In this document: positions 1 through 11,415 of the stretch, piece after piece
Numbering within the stretch: the stretch's first letter is position 1
How the letters are laid out: each line of letters starts with the position of its first letter
Assembly (NCBI GenBank): GCA_037013495.1
Contig: CM072805.1
Coordinates: forward strand, 36,745,169-36,809,168
Length of the DNA stretch: 64,000 nucleotides
Source of the DNA: Hippophae tibetana
Lineage: Eukaryota; Streptophyta; Magnoliopsida; Rosales; Elaeagnaceae
Direction of reading: 5' to 3'
Position numbers and translations under genes: made by a program
Notes under the pieces: generated by a model
What the model was told of the DNA's origin: nothing
Database searches by the model: none
What the model saw: only the letters and a program-made list of their open reading frames with translations

Positions 1-528
1 GTAAAAATGAAAGGTATTATAAATATTATTTAAAAAAATAAAAAAATATATGAGTTCATCTGCATTTGAATTCAAGTCCTCATATAATTGTTAAAATTTC
101 CAGCTTTGGGGAAAATATAAACAGAGGCATACATAGCCAAACAAAAACTCAAAGTTCTAATGAATGAACTGTTTTATTTTCTCAAACAAACCAGGAAGAC
201 AATTCTCTAGAGATGATTAACATAGGAGGAAGAAACTTGTTTCTTATGTCTATCTCTTCATCACAGTATCTTTAGAAACACTGTTTTCTTCTGTGATATT
301 CATTTACTTTAAACCTCTCTATACCTCCTTTATTCTAAACTGAGCCAAAAAGCAGAATCACAATTCTTTCTGAACTTTGCAAATCATATATTATTACATT
401 ACATTTCCTATAACGATTGGCTAATTCTACGTTCATGGTTTTTGCTGTTGAACTAGGAGATACAAAACAAAGCAAAGTTGGAGGTTATACTTACCTAATT
501 GTACAACTTCTCTGCTGAAAATATATCC
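1..528. other. Upstream region of the LRR kinase gene
   Basis: AT-rich sequence with no coding region I can support. It should hold the promoter and 5' UTR of the receptor kinase that starts at 529. I could not fix a transcription start or a convincing TATA box. Confidence 0.5.
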
Positions 529-2975
529 ATGAAGCTCAAATCATCATTTTATGCTCTTTTGCTCCTCTTGATTGTTCTACCTATCCTTTCTTTAGCCACT
601 TCTGATCTTATTAGCTCAGAAAAGCAAGCTCTTCTTGATTTTGCTTCAGCCACTGTAATTCACACCAAAAGACTCAACTGGAATGCTTCTACTCAAGTTT
701 GTTCCTCTTGGATTGGAATCACTTGTGACGTAAATCAAACTCGTGTTCTCGGCATACATCTTCCAGGTATTGGACTTGTTGGTTCCATTCCATTCAATAG
801 TTTAGGAAAGCTTGATGCTTTAAGAGTCTTGAGTCTTAGATCCAACATTCTCAATGGAAATCTTCCTTCCGATATTCTTTCTATACCTTCACTGCAATAT
901 CTCTACCTCCAAAATAATAATTTCTCAGGTCCATTACCATCTTCACTCTCTCACAAGCTGATTGCATTGGATTTATCATATAATTCAATTTCAGGAAACA
1001 TTCCTGCTTCCTTTCAAAATTTGACAAGACTTACTGTCTTGAAGCTTCAAAACAATTCCATCTCAGGAACCATTCCTAATCTCAATATTCCAAGTCTAAA
1101 GTTTTTGAATTTGAGCTATAACAATCTTAATGGTTCTGTTCCATATTCCTTTCAAAAGTTTCCCAATTCTTCCTTTGTTGGAAATTCTCTACTTTGTGGA
1201 CAGCCTTTAAGAAATTGTTCTACAACCTTCTCTTCTCCTACTCCTTCTCCTTCTCCCATATCCTCACCATCAATTTCCACAGGTCATATATATTCTTCTT
1301 CCAATAAAAAGCTAGGAAAAAATTCTCTTATTGCTCTGGCAATTGTTGGTTCTGCTGTGTTATTTTTCGTTGTCATCGTGGCATTAGTATGCTGCATTAA
1401 GAGAAAAAAAGCTAAAGGAAGTGTTTTGTTTAAAGGAAAGGCCTCTGCAAATGGAAAGAACGAGAAGCCTCCAGATTTTGGAAGTGGAGTTCAAGAGGCA
1501 GAGAAGAACAAGTTGTTCTTCTTTCCAGGTTGTAGTTATGGTTTTGATCTCGAGGATTTATTGAGAGCATCTGCTGAAATTCTTGGTAAAGGAAGTGGCG
1601 GAACAACTTATAAAGCTATTATGGAAGATGGGACTACTGTAGTAGTCAAAAGGTTAAAGGAAGTTGTAGTGGGAAAGAAAGAGTTTGAGCAGCAAATGGA
1701 GGTTTTAGGAAAGTTTGGACAGCATCCTAACATTGCTCCTCTTCGTGCTTATTACTATTCTAAGGATGAGAAGCTTATTGTTTACAACTACATGCCATTC
1801 GGAAGCTTGTTTGTGCGCTTGCATGGTATGGTTTACATTAATCCTATGCTATTTAGATAATATTTGCTTGTAACATTTGTTTGAGGTTTCAAGTGAGTGT
1901 TTTCAGGAATGCTTTTTAACAAGATGTACAAAATGTATTTTCTGAGTTCTGAAAGAGTAAATTTTTGTGTGTTTGTTTTTGCTTCTGAGTTTTTCTATTT
2001 GCTTTAAAAAAAAAATTAACTATTAAAAGCTCTTTCACGTCTTGGAAAATACATTTTGTGCTTCCGTCCTCTGAAATTTGTTTGGCTCAGGAACACTTTT
2101 GTATGGCCTAAAAGTAGAGGCAAATAAACTCTTTAGTTTTAAGCAAATGATTTTCCTTTACCTCCATTTGTGCAGCTAGAAATGTATACGCCTTTTCACA
2201 TAATGTACTACTCCAGGAAACCACTATTTGCAATCAGATCATGTCTTGAACAAAACTCAAAGCATTATCAAGTTCTTTTATTAGAGAATAAAAGAAAGTA
2301 AGTATAAAAATGATAATATTTTGGTTGGTTAACTTTGTTTCTTTACATACTTTAGAAAACAAAGATTCAGGAAGAAATCCACTAAATTGGGATGCAAGGC
2401 TGAAGATCATCATAGGAACTGCAAAGGGAATTACTCACATTCATTCAGAAGGTGGTACTAAATTCATACATGGTAACATCAAGTCCTCAAACGTACTCCT
2501 ATCACAAGACCTTGATGCTTGCATTTCTGATGTTGGCTTGGCCTCCTTAATGAATTACCCTCCAACGATGTCTAGGTCCATAGGATATCGAGCTCCTGAG
2601 GCATACGAAACACGAAAAATTACGCAGAAATCAGATGTTTATAGTTTTGGTGTGCTCCTCCTTGAAATGTTGACAGGTAAAAGTCCATTGCAATATCCAG
2701 GACATGATTATGTGGTTGATTTACCAAGATGGGTTAGGTCTGTTGTTAGAGAGGAATGGACAGCAGAAGTTTTTGATGTGGAGGTGCTGAGAGGACAATA
2801 TGTGGAAGAGGAAATGGTTCAAATGCTGCAGATTGCACTAGCATGTGTTTCTAAAGTGCCAGACACTCGTCCTAACATGGTTCAAATTGTTAAAATGATA
2901 GAGGAAATAAGGCCTTCTGACCCTAAAAATAGACCTTCCTCCGAGTCTGAGACCTCTAATTTGCAAACACCTTAG
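529..2975 (+). CDS. LRR receptor-like kinase, 'probable inactive receptor kinase' type (LRR III, At5g58300-like)
   Basis: Two exons, 529-1825 and 2356-2975 (GT at 1826, AG at 2354-2355), give 638 residues, close to the usual size of the family. The ATG at 529 starts a clear signal peptide (MKLKSSF, then a leucine-rich stretch to about residue 25). Next come an LRR N-cap with a Cys pair, about five leucine-rich repeats, a Ser/Pro-rich juxtamembrane stretch, one membrane span near residues 267-291, and a cytoplasmic kinase domain. The kinase keeps the ATP-site lysine (VVVKRLK, K374), but the catalytic loop reads HGNIKSSN (471-478), with Asn in place of the catalytic Asp, and the DFG motif is DVG (491-493). 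This pattern is normal for the subfamily and predicts a signalling scaffold or very weak kinase at the plasma membrane. A polyadenylation-like AATAAA lies at 3086-3091. The ligand is unknown. Confidence 0.93.
1928..2059. repeat. Inverted repeat inside the kinase intron
   Basis: The arms 1928-1957 and 2030-2059 are inverted copies. The core ACAAAATGTATTTTC at 1928-1942 pairs perfectly with 2045-2059, and the outer ends (TGAAAGAG/CTCTTTCA) also pair. About 70 bases separate the arms. It may be a small foldback element; I see no clear target duplication. Confidence 0.6.
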
Positions 2976-4346
2976 ATTTATCTAATGCTCTCTCTCAAGC
3001 ATTTGCTGATAATGTGGAACTTGGATTTGGAAGGACATAGACCTTCCTCCTTATGATTTGTATGTAAGCATAAACTTTTATTTTGAATAAATTTTGAATA
3101 ATATCCAATTGTTTTTATTTTATTTTACTCATCATCAGATATTTTATAGTAGAGGAATTGCTCCTCCTGTTTTTCAATTGTCCATTTTTTATTATTATAT
3201 ATAAATAAATATTTATAAGTGTTTCACTAGCATTAAAACTTATTCATGTTCGAATTACAAACGAGCATACACTATTATTAACAAAGTTAGAATGCACGTT
3301 GTTTAAACAAAATTGGTTTTATGGCTATGTTAGCTAGAATATTGCTTTACCTAAGTTTGTATCATCTAAACAAAATTAATGAATGAAATTGATTTACAAT
3401 TTTCTTTTCCTAAGGACTTGGGATTATGCTTGCATTTACTTAGAATAGCCCTTTTTTTATTGAAAAAAAATCACTTTCTTAATCATGCTACCATGATGAA
3501 GTTTGACAAAAAAAAATGCTACCATGATGAATCCTGGAAAGCAATATGCAGCTTTTGATGTTAATCGGAATGATCTATAAAATCAATGAATTTCCAGAAA
3601 AATTACTGCCAAGAATAGTTTTTTCTTAATAACCTATTTTTTATAAGAAAATGATTTTTTTTCTCAAATAAAATTTCAAACCATTTTACATATCTTAATT
3701 GATTTTATCTTATAAATAGTTCTCACTTTCCAACAAATGTAACGTATCAATCAATTACAAAATGAAATATCCACCACAACCGTAGTATATATAATATTAC
3801 TTTTTTTATATTGAATGTTAGCTTTCTTGATAAAAAATCATTTGTAACTTAAAAAAAAATCAATGCAAATTGGCATGTAGAAGATATCAAATTTGCATGT
3901 TCCTCAGGTGAATTCTCAATTTCAAACCCCATCTCCTTGTTTTGCACACCGCCTGTGGAAATTTTGATTTCTGTTTGTGCTTAATCACAATCTTTTTATT
4001 TAGGTGAAACTTACCCCATGAGATTTGTGAAAATTAACAATGCACTTTAAATTAGGCTTATTTCATGATGAATATTTTTCAAATCATTTATATATGTATA
4101 TAACATGAGTATAATGTGATTATACAAATATATATAAAAAAATTAAATCTTTATTGTGAAATAATTTTTAACTCGTGAATTTTGCGTATTAGATGATTAC
4201 GATTTTATTTATTTATTTTTTCATGGATAAGGTTATTTTATTGCTTTGATTCAAAAGAAATGATTTCCATGCTACCATGCTTTTTCATTCTTATCTTCTG
4301 TAATTCTTTATTGGATGTTCATATCAATTTAAATTAAGCAATTAAA
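2976..4346. other. AT-rich spacer downstream of the kinase
   Basis: This holds the 3' UTR and poly(A) region of the kinase, then AT-rich DNA. The only structure I noticed is a short direct repeat, TGCTACCATGATGAA, near 3486 and 3518. I see no gene. Confidence 0.5.
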
Positions 4347-5053
4347 TGTTGGAACATTTAAAAAAAATTGTTACAATATTGGGATGGAAAGTTACAATGG
4401 TTTTAGTATATTATTTTGGTAAAAAAAAATATGTTACAAAGTTGTAAAATAATATAGTTTTTGGCTTTAAGGTATGACTTTGAGTAGATGTTCTTAAAAC
4501 ACTATTTGTCTTCACCAATTTGATAATATATTCTCCAAGATATAGTGAAGACTCTTCTTATCTACAATGTGTATTTACTAAAACAATCTAAAAACACATT
4601 TGATTTTAAAAAATATTTAAGATAATTAATATTTTAAATCATCAATATTTAAAATACTAATTTGTTTATATAGAAATCATGGTAACGAAAAAGAAAATAA
4701 AAGAACAATTATTGTTCTCTCCAACTTTAATATCAAATGAATTAAAAAAAACTTATTTATAAATTATCATACAACCATTTAAAGATTTAAAGAGAGTTAT
4801 AATACTTTCATAAGTTATGAATTTTTCAAAAATCATATCTATTTAGAACCAATGTAATTGTTCACAAACAATTACAACCCATTCAAGAGACATTTTCTTT
4901 ATAAAATGTCACGACATTTTAACATAAATCATAGCATTTAACTTTCAAAAATTACAATTATTTAACATGTCTTTTACCAAATAACATATATTAAATCATT
5001 GTATCTTTTCATACAAATGCTATAACAATTTCTATTTAAAAAATGTTCCAACA
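4347..5053 (-). repeat. LTR-like terminal copy, left (3' LTR if minus oriented)
   Basis: It is bounded by the 13-bp inverted ends TGTTGGAACATTT and AAATGTTCCAACA and is similar along most of its length to 6905-7454. Its outermost 85 bases (4347-4431) have no clear match in the right copy, so the true LTR end might be nearer 4432. Confidence 0.55.
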
Positions 5054-6089
5054 ATCCCCCACCATTTTCAAAACGAAAGATACAAATTTGAAAACTTTTA
5101 TCTTGAGTATGTTCCAAAAATGTATGCATAAATAAATGTGTCTTTTGGACTTGAGTATTTATTTAGTTAATGTACATCAAAGTTAACCAAGGTGTCATGA
5201 TAGGCAAGCCTTTGAACCAACGATCTTATTTGATAATTACACATGTCTCACACATAAAACCTATTTATCTCTAGTGTTCTTTTATTCGTTGACACGTGAA
5301 TTAGCCTTGTATCTTATATCCTATGTTTTCATGAGTGCTCTAGTAACCAACCAAGTTACATAGGAGATGTCACCATCTCCGACACTTACATAGGTGAACT
5401 TACCAAGGACATCCACATAACTAAAATATCTCACATATAATTTTGTTATAAGTTCATTAAAAGTTAAACAGCTTATCCTTCTAATTCTCTTACTTGTACA
5501 AAGCACATCTTCCTTTAGGATACCTCTATGTTAATTATTGTGTTTGCAATCACAAACATATGATGTACTTTGGCTCATTTAATTCAAGATCTTGATGTTT
5601 CAAATGTTGAGCTGAGTTTCCATCATTGGTATTTGTATGAGGTTAGCTTTTGTCTCATCCCTTTTCATGATGATTAATTATGTCCCTTGCAAGACCTTTT
5701 ATCATCAGAGGTATGTTAAGTTCTTCTATTACTTGGCATAAAACATTGATCTTACCATAAGCATCAATTATATATAATTGTATCTTAAGTTTATATACCA
5801 ATTCATCACTCTACATCTTATTACACGCATCAAAATATCTCTTATTGTTAGTATATAAATACAACTATATAAGAGATATCAACTTGGATCATAGAGAAAA
5901 ACTTACGAACACAATTCTCAATCATCTAGCTTCTATGTTAGATGAAGTTAGTATGAACACATATAATCCAGAAGTGAAACATATGCATATACAAACTTTC
6001 CTTTATTAGAATCCCACGATATAACTCACCCATAATATTAACTTGATTATTGTCATTAGTTGGAATTTACTTTCAAATAAATGCCTTTA

Positions 6090-6510
6090 TCAAAAGTCAC
6101 GACACTTTATCAAAGGTCACAATTTCCACCAAGAGTTGCAATTTTCACTAGGTGTCATGACATGTCACTAAGAGTCATGACTTTCTACCAAGAGTTGCGA
6201 CCTTCTATTAAGAGACACAACCTTTTACCAAAAGTTACGCCCCTTCGCCATGAGTCATGAATTTTTACCAAGAGTCATAACCCTTCATGAGTCAGAATCA
6301 TTCTAAAAGAGTCATGACCAGTTACTAGCAATCACGACCCTTCACCAAGAGTCACAACTTTTCACCAAATATCATAACTCTTCACCAAGGGTTACAACAT
6401 TTCATCAAGTCATGATTTTTATTAAAGGTCCAAACTCTTTAACGTGTTATTAATTGTCATGATATTTTACCAAGGATTACGACTTCACCATCAGTAATGA
6501 CAATTTACTA
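6090..6510. repeat. Degenerate 20-bp minisatellite, about 20 units
   Basis: A 20-base unit repeats in tandem, with a consensus close to ACCAAGAGTCACGACCCTTC. Successive copies include ACCAAGAGTTGCAATTTTC, ACCAAGAGTTGCGACCTTCT and ACCAAGAGTCACAACTTTTC. Spacing is regular at 20 up to about 6420; later copies are more diverged and interrupted. It lies inside the non-coding interior of the LTR-type element. Confidence 0.8.
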
Positions 6511-6904
6511 CATGCAAGTTACCTATATACTATGCACCAATTGTAATATAAAAAATTGCTTTATAATTTTGATCAATTTTCATGTGACTGAGATCTAGTG
6601 CATAAATTCAAATGCATTATCTAAATAAATACATTATATGTTTATATTTTTATAATCAATACCAAGTTCTTCATCAAATAAATTATATGCATAATTTAAA
6701 TTCAAAATTATAATATATGAGGAACCATAATATAAGCATATACACAAAAATTGATTCATGCATACTTTCATATTCATAAGTGTGCTTCATAAATAAAAAA
6801 TTAAGAAATTAGTATCTTAAGATTTTTGGAAAAAAAATTCTTGAATTTGTTGTTGATTGTTTATCTCCGTGATCTTCAAGTCAAGTCTCCAAAGTCTTAA
6901 ATTG

Positions 6905-7454
6905 TGGTACTACAAAATAATATTAAATAATATAGTTTTTGGTTTTAGCTTAAGCCACAATTTAAGTCACTATTTTTAAGAAATTATTTGCCACCACCAA
7001 TTCAATGACGTATTAGGGTTCAAGAAATATACCTCTAAGATACATTAATCTCTTGTTGCTTGCGGTGTACATTCACAAAAAATATCTCAAAAACACTTTT
7101 GACTTTGAAGAATAATTAGGATAACTAATGTTCTAAATCTAGAGTATTTAAAACACTAATTTCTTTGTATATAAATCATGGTAAGAGAAAAAAGAATAAG
7201 AGAACAATTATTGTTCTCTTCAACTTCATTGGCTTAAACAAAAAAACCTATTTATAGATTACTATACAACCATTTAAAAGAAGTTACAACACTTTCTTTG
7301 TGACTTTTTCAAAAATCATATATCTTTATAACTAGTATAATTATTCATAAATAATTACAATCTATACAAAAGACATATATCTTTATAAAATGTCATAAAC
7401 TTTCAACATAAATCATATCATTCAACTTTTGTAACTTTTTGAAAATGTTACATC
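6905..7454 (-). repeat. LTR-like terminal copy, right (5' LTR if minus oriented)
   Basis: A diverged direct copy of 4432-5053. It lacks roughly 90 bases present near the end of the left copy and ends in AAATGTTACATCA, a two-mismatch version of the left copy's end. The divergence between copies points to an old insertion. Confidence 0.5.
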
Positions 7455-8091
7455 ATTAACTTATCATTAACTTTTCTAAGTAACGTAGGTCATTCTTTGC
7501 TTAATTTGCTTTTAGTTGAATCAAACCCAAGTTCCAACATGGACATGTTTTGTTGGGTCATGTCTTTTGATAAAATTGGTTAACATCTTTGTTTTAATGG
7601 GTTTGTAGAGTTTTTTGAAATATTAACGCGTAACAGATTTGATTCTAGACATTTTAAATGAACACTGTCATTGTATCAACTTTGCTAGTCTAGTCTAAAC
7701 AATACTAGTCTAATTTATGTCCTAGGGTGGTCATGAACTATGTTTACATAAGATTTCCAGAGACTTTTCTTGTTGGCTGATTGCTTGGTTTTGTCTTGGT
7801 TGTTGGCTTATGTGGATTGTCTTATTGGGTTTAGTTTAGTATTTGTCCTAGGGTTACTTGTTTGATCATCGTGCATCTACCCTATTTTCATAACTTTTGG
7901 TGAATCAACAACACATATCCCATTTGTTCAGAAAGCAAGCAACATAGTTGCTTCTGTTTTTTTTTTCTTTTCTTTTCTTTTGGGTGTGCACGTGCAAGGT
8001 CGCTATAAGACAAGATCTGGGTGCTTACAGATGTTCTTCTAGGGAACTTTAGGAAGCAATCTTATTACAAGTTTTCAGCTAAGCACACTCA
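7455..8091. other. Spacer upstream of the thioredoxin pseudogene
   Basis: Non-coding sequence less AT-rich than its neighbours, presumably the former promoter and 5' UTR of the thioredoxin gene at 8092. I see no gene or repeat that I can support. Confidence 0.4.
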
Positions 8092-9027
8092 ATGGGAAAT
8101 TGTTTGGGAAGGGTAAGTTTGCATTTTTCAATACAAGCTACATGAACTATCTTGAAAAAATGAAATTACTCACTTACCTACTTTTAAGATGATTTAATAT
8201 AATTCTCTACATATCAAGAAATAGAGTGGTGTAAGATTCTTGCAGTGTCAGAAACAAATAGATGATGGTGACTATGAGCTACAACAGGTTGCTCAAGGAA
8301 ATGTGCATCTTATAACTACCATGGAAACTTGGAAGGAAAAGATATTACAAGCAAGCAGGAAAGAAAAAATAGTAAGCTGTAATTTTCTTTATTTGAAATG
8401 AGAAATGTGTCTAATTTACGTATATGGTAGCATTCGTGCATATGTGAGCCAATTGCTAGCTTTCTTTGGAAACAATCAGTAGGGCTAATGTGAGCATGTA
8501 AGAGAAAATTGAAAACCACGTATCTTTGTTGGTTTCAAGTTGAATGTCTTTCCGACATGAGTTTCTTCTAATATTTTTCAACAGGTTATAGTGAATTTTA
8601 GTGCAGCATGGTGTAGTCCTTGTAGAAAGGTAGCACCAGCATATTGTGAAATTTCCTATCAATATCCTTCCATCCTTTTTCTAACAGTCAATGTTGATGA
8701 ACTTGCCGTAAGTACGGTAGCTTTCTGATATAATTTTTGTTTTCTATGTACTCTACAATCTACACCATAGAAGTGCAGAGTTGTGAATGCTACTTCAAAA
8801 ACTTTATTTCCCGTCTCACCATTTCACTTTTGTCTTCAAATTCTAGCATCACATGTTAGATATCTTCGGCATTGTTCATTACTTGAATTTCTTTTTATTG
8901 AAAAGTATGTGTATAAATTAGATGATTACTCTGGTACTTCATGGGATATCAAAGCCATCCCACATTCTGTTTCTTCAAATGATGTTGATGTTGACTGTGG
9001 TCTGCGAACGAATTCCAAGGAACATTG
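8092..9027 (+). pseudogene. Thioredoxin h (h9/h2-like) pseudogene, interrupted by a solo LTR
   Basis: Three exons read cleanly in phase 0: 8092-8112 (MGNCLGR), 8246-8371 (ends EKI before GTAAGC) and 8585-8707 (VIVNFSAAWCSPC to VNVDELA). Gly2 and Cys4 fit the N-myristoylation and palmitoylation signal of this thioredoxin subgroup. The redox site is WCSPC rather than the usual WCGPC. The fourth exon is recognisable near 8924 (SGTSWDIKAIP), but about one base is missing near 8958-8962, after which the expected frame reads TFCFFK followed by several TGA codons before SANEFQG. A 717-bp solo LTR then interrupts the exon at 9028. No full thioredoxin can be made from this frame, so I call it dead. 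A much altered C-terminus expressed from exons 1-3 cannot be excluded. Confidence 0.8.
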
Positions 9028-9744
9028 TGATTGGAGAATCACAATTTCAATTCGAACTTAATCAAGCTCTAAACAACGGAATTAAACATATTCTCCTTCT
9101 TTGTGTGAGTCTTTTAGGAAACAAATAAATAGAGCTTAGAATGAAACATGCACAAAATCAACACAAGTAATTTATGTGTAAAAACTTTTCCGGTGTAGGA
9201 AGGAAACAACCACGGCACTCATCTCCAAAACTTGCACTTTCAAGAAACAATTGTACAACATTTCTCTCTAGTTAAAACTAGAGGCAAACAATCAACAACA
9301 TCATCAAGAATACACTTCTTGGAAACTAACAATTATTTCAAGAAAAAGGGAGAGATCTAACACAATTCGTAATCACTGTTCACTGCTCAGAATTTCTAAA
9401 ACCGGTGAACCAAATCCAAATCCCACCGCACAGATTAAAGAGTCTTGAGTCGTTAACCTGTCTGCAAAATTTCAGCTTAATCGGACCACAAATTACCTTC
9501 CATCAGAGCACTTGATGAATGCTTGCTGTAGAAAGAGAAACTGAAAAACTGAGAGCAGTTTTTCTGCTGCAGCTGCTGCTTTTGCTGCTCACGTTTTTTC
9601 TCTACAGATTTTCACACACAACAAACCCTAAATGGGTTTATTAATTAAAGAAATGAAATAACATAATTTCCCTTTCTTATTTCATGGCTTTTAAGTCACA
9701 TGTGATTCCCTTGGGCTCCTCCAAATCAAGAGGAAAACCCAACA
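9028..9744 (-). mobile_element. Solo LTR (717 bp) with 5-bp target duplication
   Basis: The element starts TGATTGGAGAATC and ends GGAAAACCCAACA on the plus strand. Read on the minus strand it starts TGTTGGGTTTTCC and ends in CA, the standard TG..CA ends of an LTR with a TGTTGGG start typical of copia elements. It is flanked by identical CATTG at 9023-9027 and 9745-9749. There is no internal domain and no second LTR, so it is a solo LTR left by recombination between two LTRs. It sits in the last recognisable exon of the thioredoxin pseudogene. Confidence 0.85.
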
Positions 9745-9975
9745 CATTGGCTAAATCTTCAAACTCAAAATGCAAGTTCATCAGAGATGTAGATCATAAA
9801 AGTATCTCTTGCAAGGCCAATAAAATACTGAGTAGTCCTCAAAATTATACTGATTAGTAAAACAACTATAATTGTGCACCATGACAAATTTAGTATTGTT
9901 TTCAACAATCTCAATTGAATGATCAACATCTGTTATTTTCAAGATCTAAATTGTTGTCAACTAATCAACAAAAAA
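9745..9975. other. Short spacer 3' of the solo LTR
   Basis: It begins with the second CATTG copy and continues the pre-insertion sequence, probably the remaining 3' part of the thioredoxin gene (GCTAAATCTTC...). It then becomes the 3' UTR of the methylesterase on the other strand. Confidence 0.4.
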
Positions 9976-11335
9976 TTATAGAGATCCTATTCTATCAGCA
10001 GCATTTACAAGCAAGCCAGAGAGCAGAAATGGGTTTGAGAAAAATGGGCTATGATCAGTATCCATGACATATACATCAGATGGAGGCCATCTCTTTAACA
10101 TAAAATCTTGTTGTTCTGGTTTGACCACTCTGTCCTGCAATGTCTTGATGTAGATACGACCCACCTTCTCCGCTTCTGGATTCTCGGCAAACCGAGCTGT
10201 TATAAGTGCCAATATTGGTCCTGGCCTCAAAAGCATAGCAGCCAAAGTTGAATCCTGTGGAAAATAATGAATAGTAAGAAGAGCTGCTCCCACATTGATC
10301 TAGAGGACAATTTATATATTTCACTTTTGGTGTGTCTCATAACCAAAAAATTATTACACATATACAAAGTCTTTCTTTTATTAACCACTTTTTATGCCAT
10401 TATGTTTTTGTCGGTTATTAGCGGCACACAGTAACACGTCTAAATAGATAATAAAAAAAAAATTGAATTCGTGGTAGAGTTACCTCTTGCGGGCTCATAT
10501 GATATATTATTTTGCTTTGGAACTCTTTCTTGACTATAGCACTTGTTGGTTGTTGATCAGGTCCTAAACCAAACCCTAACTCATATACATCACCAAATTC
10601 TGATAAATCAGGTACTCCCTGTTTCAAAAGATCTAAATTACTAAATTTTCCATTATCTTCTTCTCGTATGATAAATCAGAAACCAAATTGATTTAAAAGA
10701 GGTAAATAAATTGTCTATGAAGATTGATTAATATTCTTAAACATAAAATAAACCAAATAACCAACAACAGTAAGGAACCAGAGAGCTTAAAGAAAGTTAA
10801 TTACTTACCACTTTGATATCTTGATCTGTCTGGAACCCAAGTTTAAGCATTGTTGCTGCTATATAAACTGCTAAGCTAATTTTCTTTGCAAATTTGAGAG
10901 TGGCCTGAGTTACACTGAGCCCTCCAGCACTGTGACCCACTAATATCACCTGTTAAGACTTATGAACATCATAGTTTTTATAAAATAAAGATTCATTACA
11001 TTATGAAACTACCCTTTCATTTGCATGGGAACAAATATACATGTCAGAAGATATTAGTAAAAGAAAAAGACCTGTTCATTTTCAGGCAGATCAGACATGA
11101 AATCCATTAGAGGTTTGTTATAATCATCAAAAGAAAGAATTGAATTGGAATCAGATGGATCAATTCCAGAGCCTTTAAGGTCAATACAAGAAACCTTGAA
11201 GCTTAAACTCTCCATAAGACATCTCACTTTGTACCAACACCAACTTCCTCCACTTATGCCATGAACAAACACAAAGTGAGGCTTGTTCAAGAGTCCTTCT
11301 GATTCTTGATCGGTCATTTCAAACTCTCTCACCAT
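9976..11335 (-). CDS. MES17: Methylesterase, MES17-like (methyl-IAA esterase type)
   Basis: Four minus-strand exons, 11072-11335, 10809-10949, 10484-10618 and 9976-10254, all phase 0 with GT/AG borders, encode 272 residues, a normal size for the MES (SABP2-like) alpha/beta-hydrolase family. The nucleophile elbow is GHSAGG (S95). By family alignment the other triad members should be D221 (IKTLQDR) and H248 (DTDHSPFF). The oxyanion region HGISGGSWCWYK is intact. The stretches GVPDLSEFGDVYELGFGLGP and PPTWK-free C-terminus MLKRWPPSDVY match my memory of Arabidopsis MES17, which cleaves methyl indole-3-acetate to free auxin; the substrate here is inferred. There is no transit peptide, so it is probably cytosolic. 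A short N-terminal extension precedes the PHFVFVHG start of the fold. Confidence 0.93.
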
Positions 11336-11407
11336 CTAGTCTTTATATCTTTCTTCAATCCGTCTCTATTCTAAAGCTTTTTGTTTCTTTCTCATGCACC
11401 ACTTGTC

Positions 11408-11415
11408 TATATATA
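11408..11415 (-). promoter_or_regulatory. Possible TATA box of the methylesterase gene
   Basis: TATATATA lies about 73 bases upstream of the methylesterase ATG, a plausible place for a TATA box with a short 5' UTR. Such strings are common in this AT-rich DNA, so the call is weak. Confidence 0.35.

Larger units (their letters stand above)
4347..7454 (-). mobile_element. Decayed non-coding LTR-type retroelement (LARD-like), inferred minus orientation
   Basis: Two diverged direct copies of a 550-700 bp sequence lie at 4347-5053 and about 6905-7454. They share stretches such as AGAACAATTATTGTTCTCT and AATAATATAGTTTTTGG. The left copy has short inverted ends, TGTTGGAACATTT (4347-4359) and AAATGTTCCAACA (5041-5053). 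Read on the minus strand, a purine-rich GGTGGGGGATTG (about 5052-5063) sits just before TGTTGGAACATTT, as a polypurine tract precedes a 3' LTR. The right copy ends in a mutated AAATGTTACATCA. The flanks TTAAA (4342-4346) and TTAAC (7455-7459) may be a worn target duplication. The interior has no gag-pol reading frame, so this resembles a large retrotransposon derivative moved by another element. The inner LTR borders and the primer-binding site are not fixed. Confidence 0.6.

Noticed and set aside
3240-3260. GTTCGAATT as a possible tRNA T-loop
   Set aside because: No acceptor stem, anticodon arm or B-box context around it; no tRNA gene was found anywhere in the window.
6090-6510. CRISPR-like array
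   Set aside because: Units are contiguous, degenerate and without spacers, and this is a plant genome; it is a minisatellite.
8783-9128. Two overlapping open frames around the thioredoxin exon 4
   Set aside because: They read through intron, decayed exon and solo LTR. Only a short stretch (SGTSWDIKAIP) belongs to thioredoxin.
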